Assembly (NCBI GenBank): GCA_035358315.1
Contig: DAOPPB010000006.1
Location: forward strand, 1 to 39,670
From: JAAZNV01 sp035358315
GTDB lineage: Bacteria > Patescibacteriota > WWE3 > UBA101185 > UBA10185
Direction of reading: 5' to 3'
Length of the DNA stretch: 39,670 bases
Of the stretch, positions 7,259-15,383 are shown in pieces; position 1 is the stretch's first letter; each line of letters begins with the position of its first letter. The notes under the pieces were generated by a model. The model was given only the letters and a program-made list of their open reading frames with translations. It was not told where the DNA came from and searched no databases. The position numbers and the translations under genes were made by a program.

Positions 7259-7953
7259 TTGAAAACCCCCCTTATTCTTACATTGAAGTCATTCTTTGAC
7301 TTATCAAAATTCGCAGATAATATGACAATTTCTGACAGCATATCTTTATCTAAATATCTGATTATTAAATCCGTGAAACTTAGGGCGGAACTTCCCGAAA
7401 GGGACAATTCAAAACCCGATTGATCTAATTGCATATCTTTAAGTTCTACATCGTTACCTATGTTATCCAGAGTATAACTTAGTTTCTCCGATAAAAGCTT
7501 TCTTTCGTTGAAAAATTTTTTATATGCAACGGTTTTATCGCTAATTCTCCTGGCCTTCTCCTCTACTCCGGCATAACTGTCAATCTCCGGCAATAACTCG
7601 TTCTGCCAGTTTTTTTGAAATCCAATAACATATGAAACAACTATATTAAGTATTAATAAAACACCGAAACCAACACTTACGATAATTATAAATTTTCTTA
7701 ACAAAGAGATTAGCTTTGAGGCGTATTCCGGGACAATATGAATATTCTGAAACTGGGAGATAAGGTTAAACCCCGGCTCTAAATTGTTTTCCTCGCTATT
7801 TCCTTTTTCCGGGTTTTCCTGTTTCTTTATTTTCTGTTCTTTTAATCGAGGCTTTTCCTGGTTTTGCCGGTTTGGTGCCACCTGTCGCCTCCGTTGATTT
7901 TGTTCCAATTCGTTCTTCTTTCTGAAGAGCGAGGGCAGAAATTTTTCTAGCAT
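7255..7953 (-). CDS. PilN-like membrane protein, 5' end nested in rpsT
   Basis: A 232-aa protein with an N-terminal cytoplasmic part rich in Lys, Arg, Gln and Asn (residues 1-57), the segment GFNLISQF at 61-68 recalling the INLLP motif of PilN, a membrane helix at about 88-110, a coiled region and a small outer domain (VELKDMQLDQSGFELSLSG). PilN links the cytoplasmic PilM actin-like protein to the membrane. The first 53 codons overlap the 3' end of rpsT in another frame. The ATG at 7953 is supported by a -10 box 6 nt upstream, and no other ATG precedes the membrane helix, so the overlap appears real. The family call is moderate. Confidence 0.6.
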   Translation of the reverse strand: MLEKFLPSLFRKKNELEQNQRRRQVAPNRQNQEKPRLKEQKIKKQENPEKGNSEENNLEPGFNLISQFQNIHIVPEYASKLISLLRKFIIIVSVGFGVLLILNIVVSYVIGFQKNWQNELLPEIDSYAGVEEKARRISDKTVAYKKFFNERKLLSEKLSYTLDNIGNDVELKDMQLDQSGFELSLSGSSALSFTDLIIRYLDKDMLSEIVILSANFDKSKNDFNVRIRGVFK

Positions 7954-8191
7954 AATTAGATTTTACTCTATTTGCTTTATTTTTATGAATAACTTTTTCT
8001 TTAGCCGCTTTATCAAGAGATTTTTGCAGAGCAACAAACTTATCAGAAATTATCTTTAAACTTTCTTTAGCAGATATCGCCTTAGATAAAGACTTTTTTG
8101 CATCTTTATATTTCTTCTCCCACATGTCATTGTGTTTTTTCTTCCTTGCGGAAGATCTTATATTCTTTTTTGCCGACTTAGTGTTTGCCAT
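7796..8191 (-). CDS. rpsT: Ribosomal protein S20 with extended C-terminus
   Basis: Small-subunit protein that binds 16S rRNA. It starts MANTKSAKKNIRSSARKKKH, close to the S20 consensus, followed by the helical hairpin up to KANRVKSNYARKISALA (about residue 88), where S20 normally ends. A further tail of about 43 residues, rich in Lys, Gly and Thr, runs on to 131 aa. From residue 80 onward the DNA also encodes the start of the PilN-like protein in another frame. An in-frame ATG at 8212 exists, but MANTKSA at 8191 is the family start. A -10-like TATTAT lies at 8208-8203 on this strand. Confidence 0.92.
   Translation of the reverse strand: MANTKSAKKNIRSSARKKKHNDMWEKKYKDAKKSLSKAISAKESLKIISDKFVALQKSLDKAAKEKVIHKNKANRVKSNYARKISALALQKEERIGTKSTEATGGTKPAKPGKASIKRTENKETGKPGKRK
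7960..7965 (-). promoter_or_regulatory. -10 box of the PilN-like gene inside rpsT
   Basis: Read on the minus strand: TAAAAT, then 6 nt, then the ATG at 7953. The spacing equals that of the other leaderless starts in the window. The box lies within the rpsT coding sequence and would let the pilus-like genes be transcribed separately from S20. Confidence 0.5.
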
Positions 8192-8263
8192 AATCGGGAT
8201 GTATAATATCATAACTGCCGCTAAGTAAAAAGCACAAGTTGCAACCGCAGAATGAGATAAAAA

Positions 8264-9949
8264 ATGAAATTCAGATTAAAACTTGAACCGAAAAATTTCA
8301 ACGGATTTTTGTTCAAAACTCAAAATACAATACTATCTGCGGCGCTTATATTAGGACTGGCGAGTGGTATAAGCGCCATACTTGGGCTGGTTAAAACAAG
8401 GCTTCTTGCTTCGTATTTCGGAGTATCAAAAGAGCTGGCCATTTTTTACACGGCTGATAAAATCCCAAACTTGGTGTATTCGTTGCTGATAGTCGGGGCG
8501 GTCTCCACGGTCTTTATTCCGATGTTTACCGGTCTATTGGTAAAAAATAAAGATTCCGCATTTAAAGTAGCATCATCAATAATAAATGCCACATTTCTTT
8601 TTTTTATAATAGTAGGAACTTTTATATTCATCTTTTCCCCGCAAATTATAGACGTTCTATCCGTTCATACATTCACAAAGGAGGAAATAACGCTCGGGTC
8701 AAACCTCATGAGAATAATGCTCGTTTCGCAGATTTTTCTTGTGGCAGGTAGTTTATCTACCAGCGTACTGCAATCTTTCAAATACTTTCTTATCCCAGCC
8801 CTGGCTCCGATTTTTTACAACATCGGAATGATTTTGGGAATTATTCTTCTGTCGGAAAAAATGGGAATATACGGGCCGGCAATCGGAACGATAATCGGCG
8901 CTTTTTTGCACTTTTTTATTCAGGCCCCGCTCCTAAAAAAATCCGGTTTCAAATTTTCCGCCAAGATAGATTTTTCCGATCGGAACTTCAGAAAAACATT
9001 TTCGCTCATTCCGCCCAGGCTCACCAGCGTTCTTATAGCCAATTTAATTCAGACAATAAACAATAGTTTAGCCATACTGATATCCACGTCCTCCGTAATT
9101 TACTTAAAATTTGCGGATCAGCTTCAGGGCTTTCCTGTAAATTTAATAGGCATATCAATGGCGGCGGCGAGCCTTCCGACATTATCATCACAATCCGCCC
9201 CCGAAGAAAAGGAAAAATTCAAAGAGACATTTTCAACATCCCTTCTGCAAATGATGTATTTAGTTATGCCGGTAAGCGCGATATTGTTAGTTCTGAGAGT
9301 ACCCGCAATAAGACTTGTCTATGGGGTAAGCAATTTTCCATGGGAAGCCACAATCAGAACCGCCCAGACACTTGCTTTCTTCAGCATCTCCATATTTTCA
9401 CAGAGCGCAAATTACCTAATAACCCGAGCTTTTTATGCGCTGAAAGATACTTCTACTCCGGTAATAATAAACATAATCACCGCCATAATAAACGTTTGTA
9501 TCTCCTTAATTTTCGTAAAAACGCTGAACTTCGGGGTTTGGTCTGTCGCTTTTTCATACACCATCACATCAATGCTTGACTCAGTGCTTTTAATGACATT
9601 TTTAAACAAAAAAGTCGGGGGCTTTAACAAGGAAAAACTAATAATTCCGTTCACAAAAATATGCTGGGCCACGGCTCTTACCGGAATAATGCTGTATATC
9701 CCGATGAAAATTCTTGACCAGTTCGTTTTTGATACAACAAGAACGATAAATTTAATAGGCCTTACAGCCATAGCCGGAATAATCGGAATGGCAACATACC
9801 TGGTGATAACACACTTTCTGAAAGTGGAGGAAATTGAACTTTTTTACAAACTTTTGGGAAAGTTAAAAATCTCCAAAAACGGTATAAAAGAAATCGAAGC
9901 CGAAGCCGTTGATTTAACCGCGACCGAGCAAAAACCGTATAATTCATAA
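8264..9949 (+). CDS. murJ: Lipid II flippase MurJ (MviN family)
   Basis: Polytopic membrane protein of 561 aa that moves lipid-linked peptidoglycan precursor across the membrane. The N-terminal part reads SGISAILGLVKTRLLASYFGVS and ...DKIPNLVYSLLIVGAVSTVFIPMF, the usual MurJ opening. The middle has FPVNLIGISMAAASLPTLS and ITRAFYALKDTSTPVIINI, both family signatures. About 14 hydrophobic segments can be counted. It is divergent from rpsT (72 nt between starts); a TATAAT at 8202-8207 on this strand could drive it with a leader of about 50 nt. It is the wall-synthesis member of the rpsT-murJ-lepA cluster. Confidence 0.94.
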   Translation: MKFRLKLEPKNFNGFLFKTQNTILSAALILGLASGISAILGLVKTRLLASYFGVSKELAIFYTADKIPNLVYSLLIVGAVSTVFIPMFTGLLVKNKDSAFKVASSIINATFLFFIIVGTFIFIFSPQIIDVLSVHTFTKEEITLGSNLMRIMLVSQIFLVAGSLSTSVLQSFKYFLIPALAPIFYNIGMILGIILLSEKMGIYGPAIGTIIGAFLHFFIQAPLLKKSGFKFSAKIDFSDRNFRKTFSLIPPRLTSVLIANLIQTINNSLAILISTSSVIYLKFADQLQGFPVNLIGISMAAASLPTLSSQSAPEEKEKFKETFSTSLLQMMYLVMPVSAILLVLRVPAIRLVYGVSNFPWEATIRTAQTLAFFSISIFSQSANYLITRAFYALKDTSTPVIINIITAIINVCISLIFVKTLNFGVWSVAFSYTITSMLDSVLLMTFLNKKVGGFNKEKLIIPFTKICWATALTGIMLYIPMKILDQFVFDTTRTINLIGLTAIAGIIGMATYLVITHFLKVEEIELFYKLLGKLKISKNGIKEIEAEAVDLTATEQKPYNS

Positions 9950-9963
9950 GAAATTGATAACCC

Positions 9964-11745
9964 ATGAGACAGGAAAATATCAGAAATTTTTGCATAATAG
10001 CCCACATAGACCATGGTAAATCCACTTTGGCAGATAGATTTCTGGAAATTACGCACGCCATAGACAAAAGAAACATTATTGAACAAACTTTGGACTCAAT
10101 GGCTTTGGAAAGAGAGAAAGGAATTACCATAAAACTCAAAGCCATAAGAATGAACTACGAAGGCTACCAATTAAATCTGATAGATACTCCCGGACATGTT
10201 GATTTTTCGTACGAAGTATCCCGCTCCCTTGCCGCCTGCGAAGGAGCAATACTTTTGGTGGATAAAACGCAGGGAATACAGGCGCAAACGGTCTCCAATT
10301 TTTACAAAGCATCGGAAGCGGGGTTAAAAATTATACCGGTTATAAACAAGATTGACTTACCGACCGGAGATATAGAATCCCTTAAAGATGCTATGGGCAA
10401 AACATTTGGTTTTAAAAAGGAAGACATTCTGTGCGTTTCGGGAAAAACCGGAGGGGGTGTCGAAAATCTTTTGAAAAAAATAATAAACATTGTCCCCTAC
10501 CCCGCAGGAGACAGCCAGAAACCTTCACGAGCGCTGGTGTTTGATTCTTCGTACGATGAATATTTGGGTGTAGTTGCAAACATAAAAGTTGTTGATGGGA
10601 GGTTTCAACTTGGCAAAAAAAGGAAAATTAAGTTTCTGGCTACGAGTGCGGTTTCAATCCCGGAGGAAGTAGGGTTTACACAAATAAAAAGGGTAAAAAC
10701 GAACGAATTATCAACAGGAGAAGTCGGATATATTGCCACGGGGCTAAAAGACATTCACGCGGTAAAAGTCGGAGACACACTTACATGGGAAGATGACCCT
10801 GCCTCTCCTCTCCCCGGTTATAAAGAAATTAAACCGTTCGTTTTTGTTTCCATCTACCCGATAGATAACTCCAAGTCCCCGCGCCTGAGAGAAGCTTTGG
10901 AAAAACTTTCCCTTTCCGACGCCTCACTGACCTTTGAGCCGGAAAACAATACTGCTTTGGGATTCGGCTTCAGATGCGGTTTCTTGGGTCTTCTGCATGC
11001 GGAAATAGTCCAGGAAAGACTTGAACGAGAATACGGATTAAATTTAATATCCACAACTCCGGCCGTGAAATATAAAGTAATAAACACAAAAGGAGTACAA
11101 AATTACATCACTTCCCCGTCTGACCTTCCGGATACAACATTTGTAAGAGAAATTCAGGAGCCGTGGATACTCTGCAAAATTGTGTGTCCTGCGGTTTATT
11201 CAGGCCAGGTAATGAAATTGTGCACAGAAAGAAGAGCGGTTTTGAAAAAAATGGAATATCCCAACGAAAACACCGTCTTTTTTGAATATGAACTTCCGCT
11301 GGCCGAACTTGTCTACAACTTCTTTGATGAATTAAAAAGCGTTTCCTCGGGTTTTGCCGGTTTGGATTATGATTTCCTGGATTACAGAAAAGTTGATGCT
11401 GTAAAACTAAATGTGCTCATTCACGGAAAAATTGTTGACCCTTTAACAAATATAGTTCTCAGAGATAAGGCTGGGGAAATTGGAAGGTCGCTTCTGAAAA
11501 AACTAAAAGGTGTGATACCGAAGCAACAATTTCCTATTTCACTGCAGGCCGCCGTCGGTGGAAAAATTTTGGCAAGAGAAGACATTCCTGCGCTAAGAAA
11601 AGATGTTCTGGCAAAAATGTCCGGCGGCCATAGAGAAAGAAAAGACAAACTTTTAGATATTCAGAAGAAGGGGAAAGAAAGAATGAAAAGAATCGGAAAA
11701 GTTGATATACCACAGGAAGCCTTCAGACAAATTCTCACTAAATAA
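9964..11745 (+). CDS. lepA: Elongation factor 4 (ribosomal back-translocase)
   Basis: Translational GTPase of 593 aa, the normal length. GTP-binding motifs are AHIDHGKS (residues 13-20), DTPGHVDFSYE, and NKIDLP. The effector region carries the EF4 block EREKGITIKLKAIRM, and the C-terminus has the LepA-specific GHRERKDKLLDIQKKGKERMK. EF4 acts on stalled or mistranslocated ribosomes. It lies 14 nt after murJ and 49 nt before hrcA; lepA upstream of hrcA is a common bacterial order, for example in Firmicutes. Confidence 0.97.
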   Translation: MRQENIRNFCIIAHIDHGKSTLADRFLEITHAIDKRNIIEQTLDSMALEREKGITIKLKAIRMNYEGYQLNLIDTPGHVDFSYEVSRSLAACEGAILLVDKTQGIQAQTVSNFYKASEAGLKIIPVINKIDLPTGDIESLKDAMGKTFGFKKEDILCVSGKTGGGVENLLKKIINIVPYPAGDSQKPSRALVFDSSYDEYLGVVANIKVVDGRFQLGKKRKIKFLATSAVSIPEEVGFTQIKRVKTNELSTGEVGYIATGLKDIHAVKVGDTLTWEDDPASPLPGYKEIKPFVFVSIYPIDNSKSPRLREALEKLSLSDASLTFEPENNTALGFGFRCGFLGLLHAEIVQERLEREYGLNLISTTPAVKYKVINTKGVQNYITSPSDLPDTTFVREIQEPWILCKIVCPAVYSGQVMKLCTERRAVLKKMEYPNENTVFFEYELPLAELVYNFFDELKSVSSGFAGLDYDFLDYRKVDAVKLNVLIHGKIVDPLTNIVLRDKAGEIGRSLLKKLKGVIPKQQFPISLQAAVGGKILAREDIPALRKDVLAKMSGGHRERKDKLLDIQKKGKERMKRIGKVDIPQEAFRQILTK

Positions 11746-11757
11746 TAAAACTTAGTC

Positions 11758-11793
11758 TTGACACTTTTAGCACTCGTGATATATTACTGATAA
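11758..11793 (+). promoter_or_regulatory. hrcA promoter with CIRCE operator
   Basis: The -35 TTGACA (11758-11763) and -10 TATATT (11780-11785) are 16 nt apart. The CIRCE left arm TTAGCACTC (11767-11775) is perfect. After the canonical 9-nt spacer the right arm TACTGATAA (11785-11793) matches 6 of 9 positions of GAGTGCTAA. The operator covers spacer, -10 and start site, as expected for repression by HrcA. The predicted transcript starts within about 3 nt of the hrcA ATG. Confidence 0.8.
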
Positions 11794-11794
11794 T

Positions 11795-12517
11795 ATGTTG
11801 ACTGACAGACAAGTAGAATTGCTTCAAGCCATAATAAACGATTACATAAGTACCGCCGAACCGGTGGGTTCTGTAGAAGTTGTAAAAAAACACAACATGA
11901 GATACTCTCCCGCTACGGTTAGAAATGAGATGGCGAAACTTATTGACATGGGATTTTTAGAAATGCTTCACACTTCCTCAGGAAGAGTTCCGACAAGGAT
12001 GGCTTACAAGCTCTATGTGGAACAAATGATGGAAGAAGAGGAACTTCCTGTGCTTCAGGAAATAGCCCTAAAACAAAGACTTTGGTCAAATAGATTTGAA
12101 CTTGGAAAACTCCTGCGGGAAGCGGCAGAGGCTCTGGCAGATACTACCAAGTGTCTTTCAATAGCGGTTACCGACGACGGGTATGTCACCTATGCCGGAG
12201 CCGCAAATATTTTGGAATATAAAGAATATTGGGATATAGATACCGCTAAGGCTGCACTCAAGATTCTTGACGACTACGAAACCTTAAACAGAATATTTCA
12301 AAGCGTTATTCCCGGAGAAGAAGTTTACACACTTATAGAAGATGAGATTCCGGTGGAGAATTTGAAAGACAGCGCAATTGTGTTTTCACCTTTTAGGATA
12401 AACGACAAAACAGGTGATGTAGCAGTGTTAGGGCCATCAAGATTAAACTATTGCAAAACAATACCCATGATTAAATATACAAAGGGGCTTTTAGAGGAGC
12501 TTGGGGGCTCTTGGTAA
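11795..12517 (+). CDS. hrcA: Heat-shock repressor HrcA (short form)
   Basis: Repressor that binds CIRCE elements and shuts down chaperone genes until heat stress. The N-terminal winged helix is clear: LTDRQVELLQAIINDYISTAEPVGS and RYSPATVRNEMAKLIDMGFLEMLHTSSGRVPT. The rest is reduced to 240 aa total against about 340 in most HrcA, which suggests loss of the inserted dimerisation subdomain; the last part, SAIVFSPFRINDKTGDVAVLGPSRLNY, matches the family's C-terminal GP-R-Y block. It sits directly behind its own CIRCE and ahead of grpE and dnaK, so it should be autoregulated. Confidence 0.93.
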   Translation: MLTDRQVELLQAIINDYISTAEPVGSVEVVKKHNMRYSPATVRNEMAKLIDMGFLEMLHTSSGRVPTRMAYKLYVEQMMEEEELPVLQEIALKQRLWSNRFELGKLLREAAEALADTTKCLSIAVTDDGYVTYAGAANILEYKEYWDIDTAKAALKILDDYETLNRIFQSVIPGEEVYTLIEDEIPVENLKDSAIVFSPFRINDKTGDVAVLGPSRLNYCKTIPMIKYTKGLLEELGGSW

Positions 12518-12544
12518 TAAATTACTCGACTATCTAAATTCATC

Positions 12545-13063
12545 ATGAAAGAAGAAAAGATAAAAGAAGATAAATCTTTGAAAAAAACAAAAGAAGAATA
12601 TGAGGCTGAGATTAAGAAGTTGGAGGAGAAAATAAAAGAGACAGAGGAAAAAGCAAGAGAAATGGAGGAAAAGATAAAAATACTGGACAACAGTTGGAAA
12701 AGAGCCCTAGCCGATTATAAAAATCTTGAGAAAAGAACCGCGGAGGAAAAAGAGGGCTTTTTGACTTTTGTAAAAAGCCAAGTGGTTGAAGCCTTCTTAC
12801 CGTTTTTTGACAATTTGGAAAAACTTGACGAAAACATCAAAGATGAAGGTTTAAACTTAACGCTCAGAGAACTAAAAAAGGTATTAAAAAGCTTAGGCGT
12901 AGAGGAAATAGAGGCAGATGGAAAAGAGTTTGACCCGAAGTACATGGATGCTATAGAGGTGCAAAAAGGAGAGAAAAACAAAGTTTTGAAAACCCATCAA
13001 AAAGGTTATTTGTTAAACGGAAATTTAATAAGACCGGCAAAAGTAGTTGTCGGTCAGGAATAA
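12545..13063 (+). CDS. grpE: Nucleotide exchange factor GrpE
   Basis: Co-chaperone that releases ADP from DnaK. It has a Lys/Glu-rich N-terminal coiled coil (residues 1-65), then LADYKNLEKRTAEEKEGF, VKSQVVEAFLPFFDNLEKL and the C-terminal beta domain GKEFDPKYMDAIEVQKGEKNKV...LNGNLIRPAKVVVG. At 172 aa it has the normal size. It lies 27 nt after hrcA and 16 nt before dnaK, in the HrcA-controlled operon. Confidence 0.95.
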   Translation: MKEEKIKEDKSLKKTKEEYEAEIKKLEEKIKETEEKAREMEEKIKILDNSWKRALADYKNLEKRTAEEKEGFLTFVKSQVVEAFLPFFDNLEKLDENIKDEGLNLTLRELKKVLKSLGVEEIEADGKEFDPKYMDAIEVQKGEKNKVLKTHQKGYLLNGNLIRPAKVVVGQE

Positions 13064-13066
13064 TTT

Positions 13067-13072
13067 AGGAGG
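13067..13072 (+). promoter_or_regulatory. Strong Shine-Dalgarno of dnaK
   Basis: AGGAGG stands 7 nt before the ATG at 13080. It decides the start: the in-frame ATG at 13047 lies inside grpE and would add 11 unconserved residues ahead of MAKIIGIDLG. Confidence 0.85.
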
Positions 13073-13079
13073 AAATAAT

Positions 13080-15005
13080 ATGGCAAAAATAATAGGAATA
13101 GATTTAGGAACCACAAACAGTTGTATGGCGATAATGGAGGGCGGAACCGCAAAGGTAATTCCGAACGCGGAAGGAGCAAACACTACCCCATCAATAGTGG
13201 TACCTGATCAAAACATAGTCGGAATACCGGCAAAAAGACAACAGGTGGTAAATCCGAAAAACACGATATTCTCCATCAAGAGATTGATGGGAAGAAAATT
13301 CAGCGATCCGGAGGTACAGAAAATAAAACAAACGTATCCGTACGAAATTGTTGAAGGAAAAAACGGATTGGCCTGTGTAGAGGTTGAGGGAAAGGTTTAC
13401 ACACCTCAGGAAATTTCTGCAAAAATACTGGCAAAAATGAAGGCGGACGCAGAAGCTTTTTTGGGTCAAAAACTCACGAAAGCAATAATTACTGTCCCTG
13501 CTTATTTTAACGATTCTCAGAGAACAGCAACAAAAGAAGCGGGTCAGATTGCCGGATTTGAAGTAGACAGGATAATTAATGAACCAACGGCATCCTCACT
13601 GGCGTACGGATTAGATAAGAAAAAGAACGAGAAAATAGTAGTCTATGATTTGGGCGGAGGCACTTTTGACGTATCGGTTTTGGAAATTGGAGACGGAGTT
13701 TTTGAAGTTAAAGCTACCAACGGAGATACATATCTGGGCGGAGACGATTTTGACCAAAAAATCATAGACTGGCTTTTAGAGGAATTTAAGAAAGAAAATG
13801 GAATTGATCTATCAAAAGACAGGCAGGCTATGCAGAGATTAAAAGATGCGGCTGAGAAAGCGAAAATTGAATTATCCTCTACTCTGGAAACGGAAATCAA
13901 CATACCGTTTATCACGGCGGACAGTACCGGCCCGAAGCATTTGAACATAAAACTTACCCGTTCCAAGCTGGAACAGCTGGTTGATGATCTAATACAGAAA
14001 ACCGTACCACCCATAGAGAACGCTCTAAAAGATTCGGGTTTCAGTAAAAATGAAATAAACGAGATTGTTCTGGTGGGAGGTATGACGAGAATGCCGAAAG
14101 TTACACAAACGGTTAAAGATTTCTTTGGCAAAGAGCCCAATAAAAGCATTAATCCTGACGAGGTTGTAGCACTCGGAGCGGCAATACAGGGCGGAGTTTT
14201 ATCGGGAGATGTCAAAGACGTTTTGCTTTTGGATGTGACACCATTAACTTTAGGGATCGAAACACTCGGTGGTGTATCAACACCTTTGATAGAAAGGAAC
14301 ACTACAATACCGACGCAAAAAAGCCAGATATTCTCCACTGCGGCCGATAATCAAACAAGCGTGGAGATAAATGTACTGCAGGGGGAAAGACACATGGCCG
14401 CGGACAACAAGTCTCTCGGGAGGTTTATGCTTGACGGAATACCACCGGCCCCCAGAGGAGTTCCTCAGGTTGAGGTTACCTTTGATATTGACGCGAATGG
14501 GATTCTTAATGTAACTGCAAAAGACAAAGCTACTGGAAAAGAGCAAAAAATAACTATCCAAGGTGGCACCGGTTTGTCAAAAGAGGAGGTTGAAAAAATG
14601 GTAAAAGAGTCCGAAATGCACGCTGAAGAGGATAAAAAAAGAAAAGAGGAAGCGGAGACAAGAAATCTTGCGGACAGCATGTGTTACACGGCTGAAAAAT
14701 CTCTAAGAGATGCCGGAGACAAAGTCCCCGAGGATCTGAAAAAGGAAATAGAAGAGAAGGTTAAAAGCATAAGAGATAATCTGCAAACGGACAGTGTGGA
14801 AACACTGAAGCAGAAAACACAGGAATTATCGCTTGCTTTGCAAAAGATAGGTGAATACATATACAAACAGGGTGGTCAGCCGGGAACTAACAACACCGGT
14901 TCAGCCGGAACGGGAAGCGACAACGGAAATCCGGGCGAGAACAACAAAGGAGAAGGAAAAGACAATAAAGAAGACGAACCGGTAGAAGGTGAGGTTGTGG
15001 AATAA
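13080..15005 (+). CDS. dnaK: Molecular chaperone DnaK (Hsp70)
   Basis: ATP-driven chaperone of 641 aa. The nucleotide-binding domain begins MAKIIGIDLGTTNSCMAIMEGG and carries VYDLGGGTFDVSVLE and VLVGGMTRMPKV. The linker reads DVLLLDVTPLTLGIETLGG, followed by the substrate-binding domain and a lid. The C-terminus is a Gly/Asn-rich tail ending in EGEVVE. The order hrcA-grpE-dnaK is conserved, but dnaJ does not follow: the next DNA is a terminator and a convergent small ORF. The strong SD fixes the start. Confidence 0.98.
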   Translation: MAKIIGIDLGTTNSCMAIMEGGTAKVIPNAEGANTTPSIVVPDQNIVGIPAKRQQVVNPKNTIFSIKRLMGRKFSDPEVQKIKQTYPYEIVEGKNGLACVEVEGKVYTPQEISAKILAKMKADAEAFLGQKLTKAIITVPAYFNDSQRTATKEAGQIAGFEVDRIINEPTASSLAYGLDKKKNEKIVVYDLGGGTFDVSVLEIGDGVFEVKATNGDTYLGGDDFDQKIIDWLLEEFKKENGIDLSKDRQAMQRLKDAAEKAKIELSSTLETEINIPFITADSTGPKHLNIKLTRSKLEQLVDDLIQKTVPPIENALKDSGFSKNEINEIVLVGGMTRMPKVTQTVKDFFGKEPNKSINPDEVVALGAAIQGGVLSGDVKDVLLLDVTPLTLGIETLGGVSTPLIERNTTIPTQKSQIFSTAADNQTSVEINVLQGERHMAADNKSLGRFMLDGIPPAPRGVPQVEVTFDIDANGILNVTAKDKATGKEQKITIQGGTGLSKEEVEKMVKESEMHAEEDKKRKEEAETRNLADSMCYTAEKSLRDAGDKVPEDLKKEIEEKVKSIRDNLQTDSVETLKQKTQELSLALQKIGEYIYKQGGQPGTNNTGSAGTGSDNGNPGENNKGEGKDNKEDEPVEGEVVE

Positions 15006-15008
15006 AAC

Positions 15009-15251
15009 CTATTCTGTATAAGATTCGACATCCTCATCCAAATCGTACAGACTTTGGATGAGGTTTTTGTTTTCCTTATGAGGCTGCGCGGCGATATTTG
15101 AGTAGAAACTTCCACCGCTCCCGCTTGTATCGGCGCTTACATCAGCAATACTGGCGATAGAATCATGTGCCATATCGGTCTTATCGTTACTTTTTACATT
15201 TTCATCATCTTCATTTATTTCATTTACGCTCGCTACAGTTTTTGGATTCAT
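15009..15251 (-). CDS. Hypothetical small acidic protein convergent to dnaK
   Basis: An 80-aa reading frame from the ATG at 15251 (MNPKTVASVNEINEDDEN), hydrophilic, rich in Asp, Ser and Asn, with no membrane segment and no family that I recognise. The ORF is open further upstream only from a TTG. An extended -10 (TGATATACT on this strand, 15283-15275) would give a leader of about 17 nt containing AAGG. Against it: its last 20 codons coincide with the inverted repeat that serves as the dnaK terminator. It may be real or an artefact. Confidence 0.4.
   Translation of the reverse strand: MNPKTVASVNEINEDDENVKSNDKTDMAHDSIASIADVSADTSGSGGSFYSNIAAQPHKENKNLIQSLYDLDEDVESYTE
15032..15075 (+). terminator. 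Intrinsic terminator of the dnaK operon
   Basis: A perfect 11-bp inverted repeat, CCTCATCCAAA (15032-15042) and TTTGGATGAGG (15053-15063), with a 10-nt loop is followed at once by TTTTTGTTTTCC. It begins 26 nt after the dnaK stop. On the minus strand there is no T-run, so it acts in the + direction only. Confidence 0.85.
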
Positions 15252-15288
15252 GGGTTTAAACCTTATTATTAATGAGTATATCAAAATA

Positions 15289-15318
15289 TTGACGCGGACG
15301 GCAAAGAATGATTATATT
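15289..15318 (+). promoter_or_regulatory. Promoter of the 15384 membrane-protein/YtxH-like operon
   Basis: TTGACG (15289-15294) and TATATT (15313-15318) with an 18-nt spacer. The predicted start near 15325 leaves a leader of about 60 nt ending in GGAAAGG shortly before the ATG at 15384. It is divergent from the possible promoter of the small acidic ORF. Confidence 0.55.
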
Positions 15319-15383
15319 TAACTACTCAAGTTTACTGCCCACGAACGCGCTTCCGATGCCGTTTTGGGGCGGAAAGGCCTAAA

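Noticed and set aside
13643..14338. 231-codon minus-strand frame opposite dnaK
   Set aside because: It lies fully inside dnaK, which has complete family motifs; the antisense product is Ser/Phe-rich and resembles no protein.
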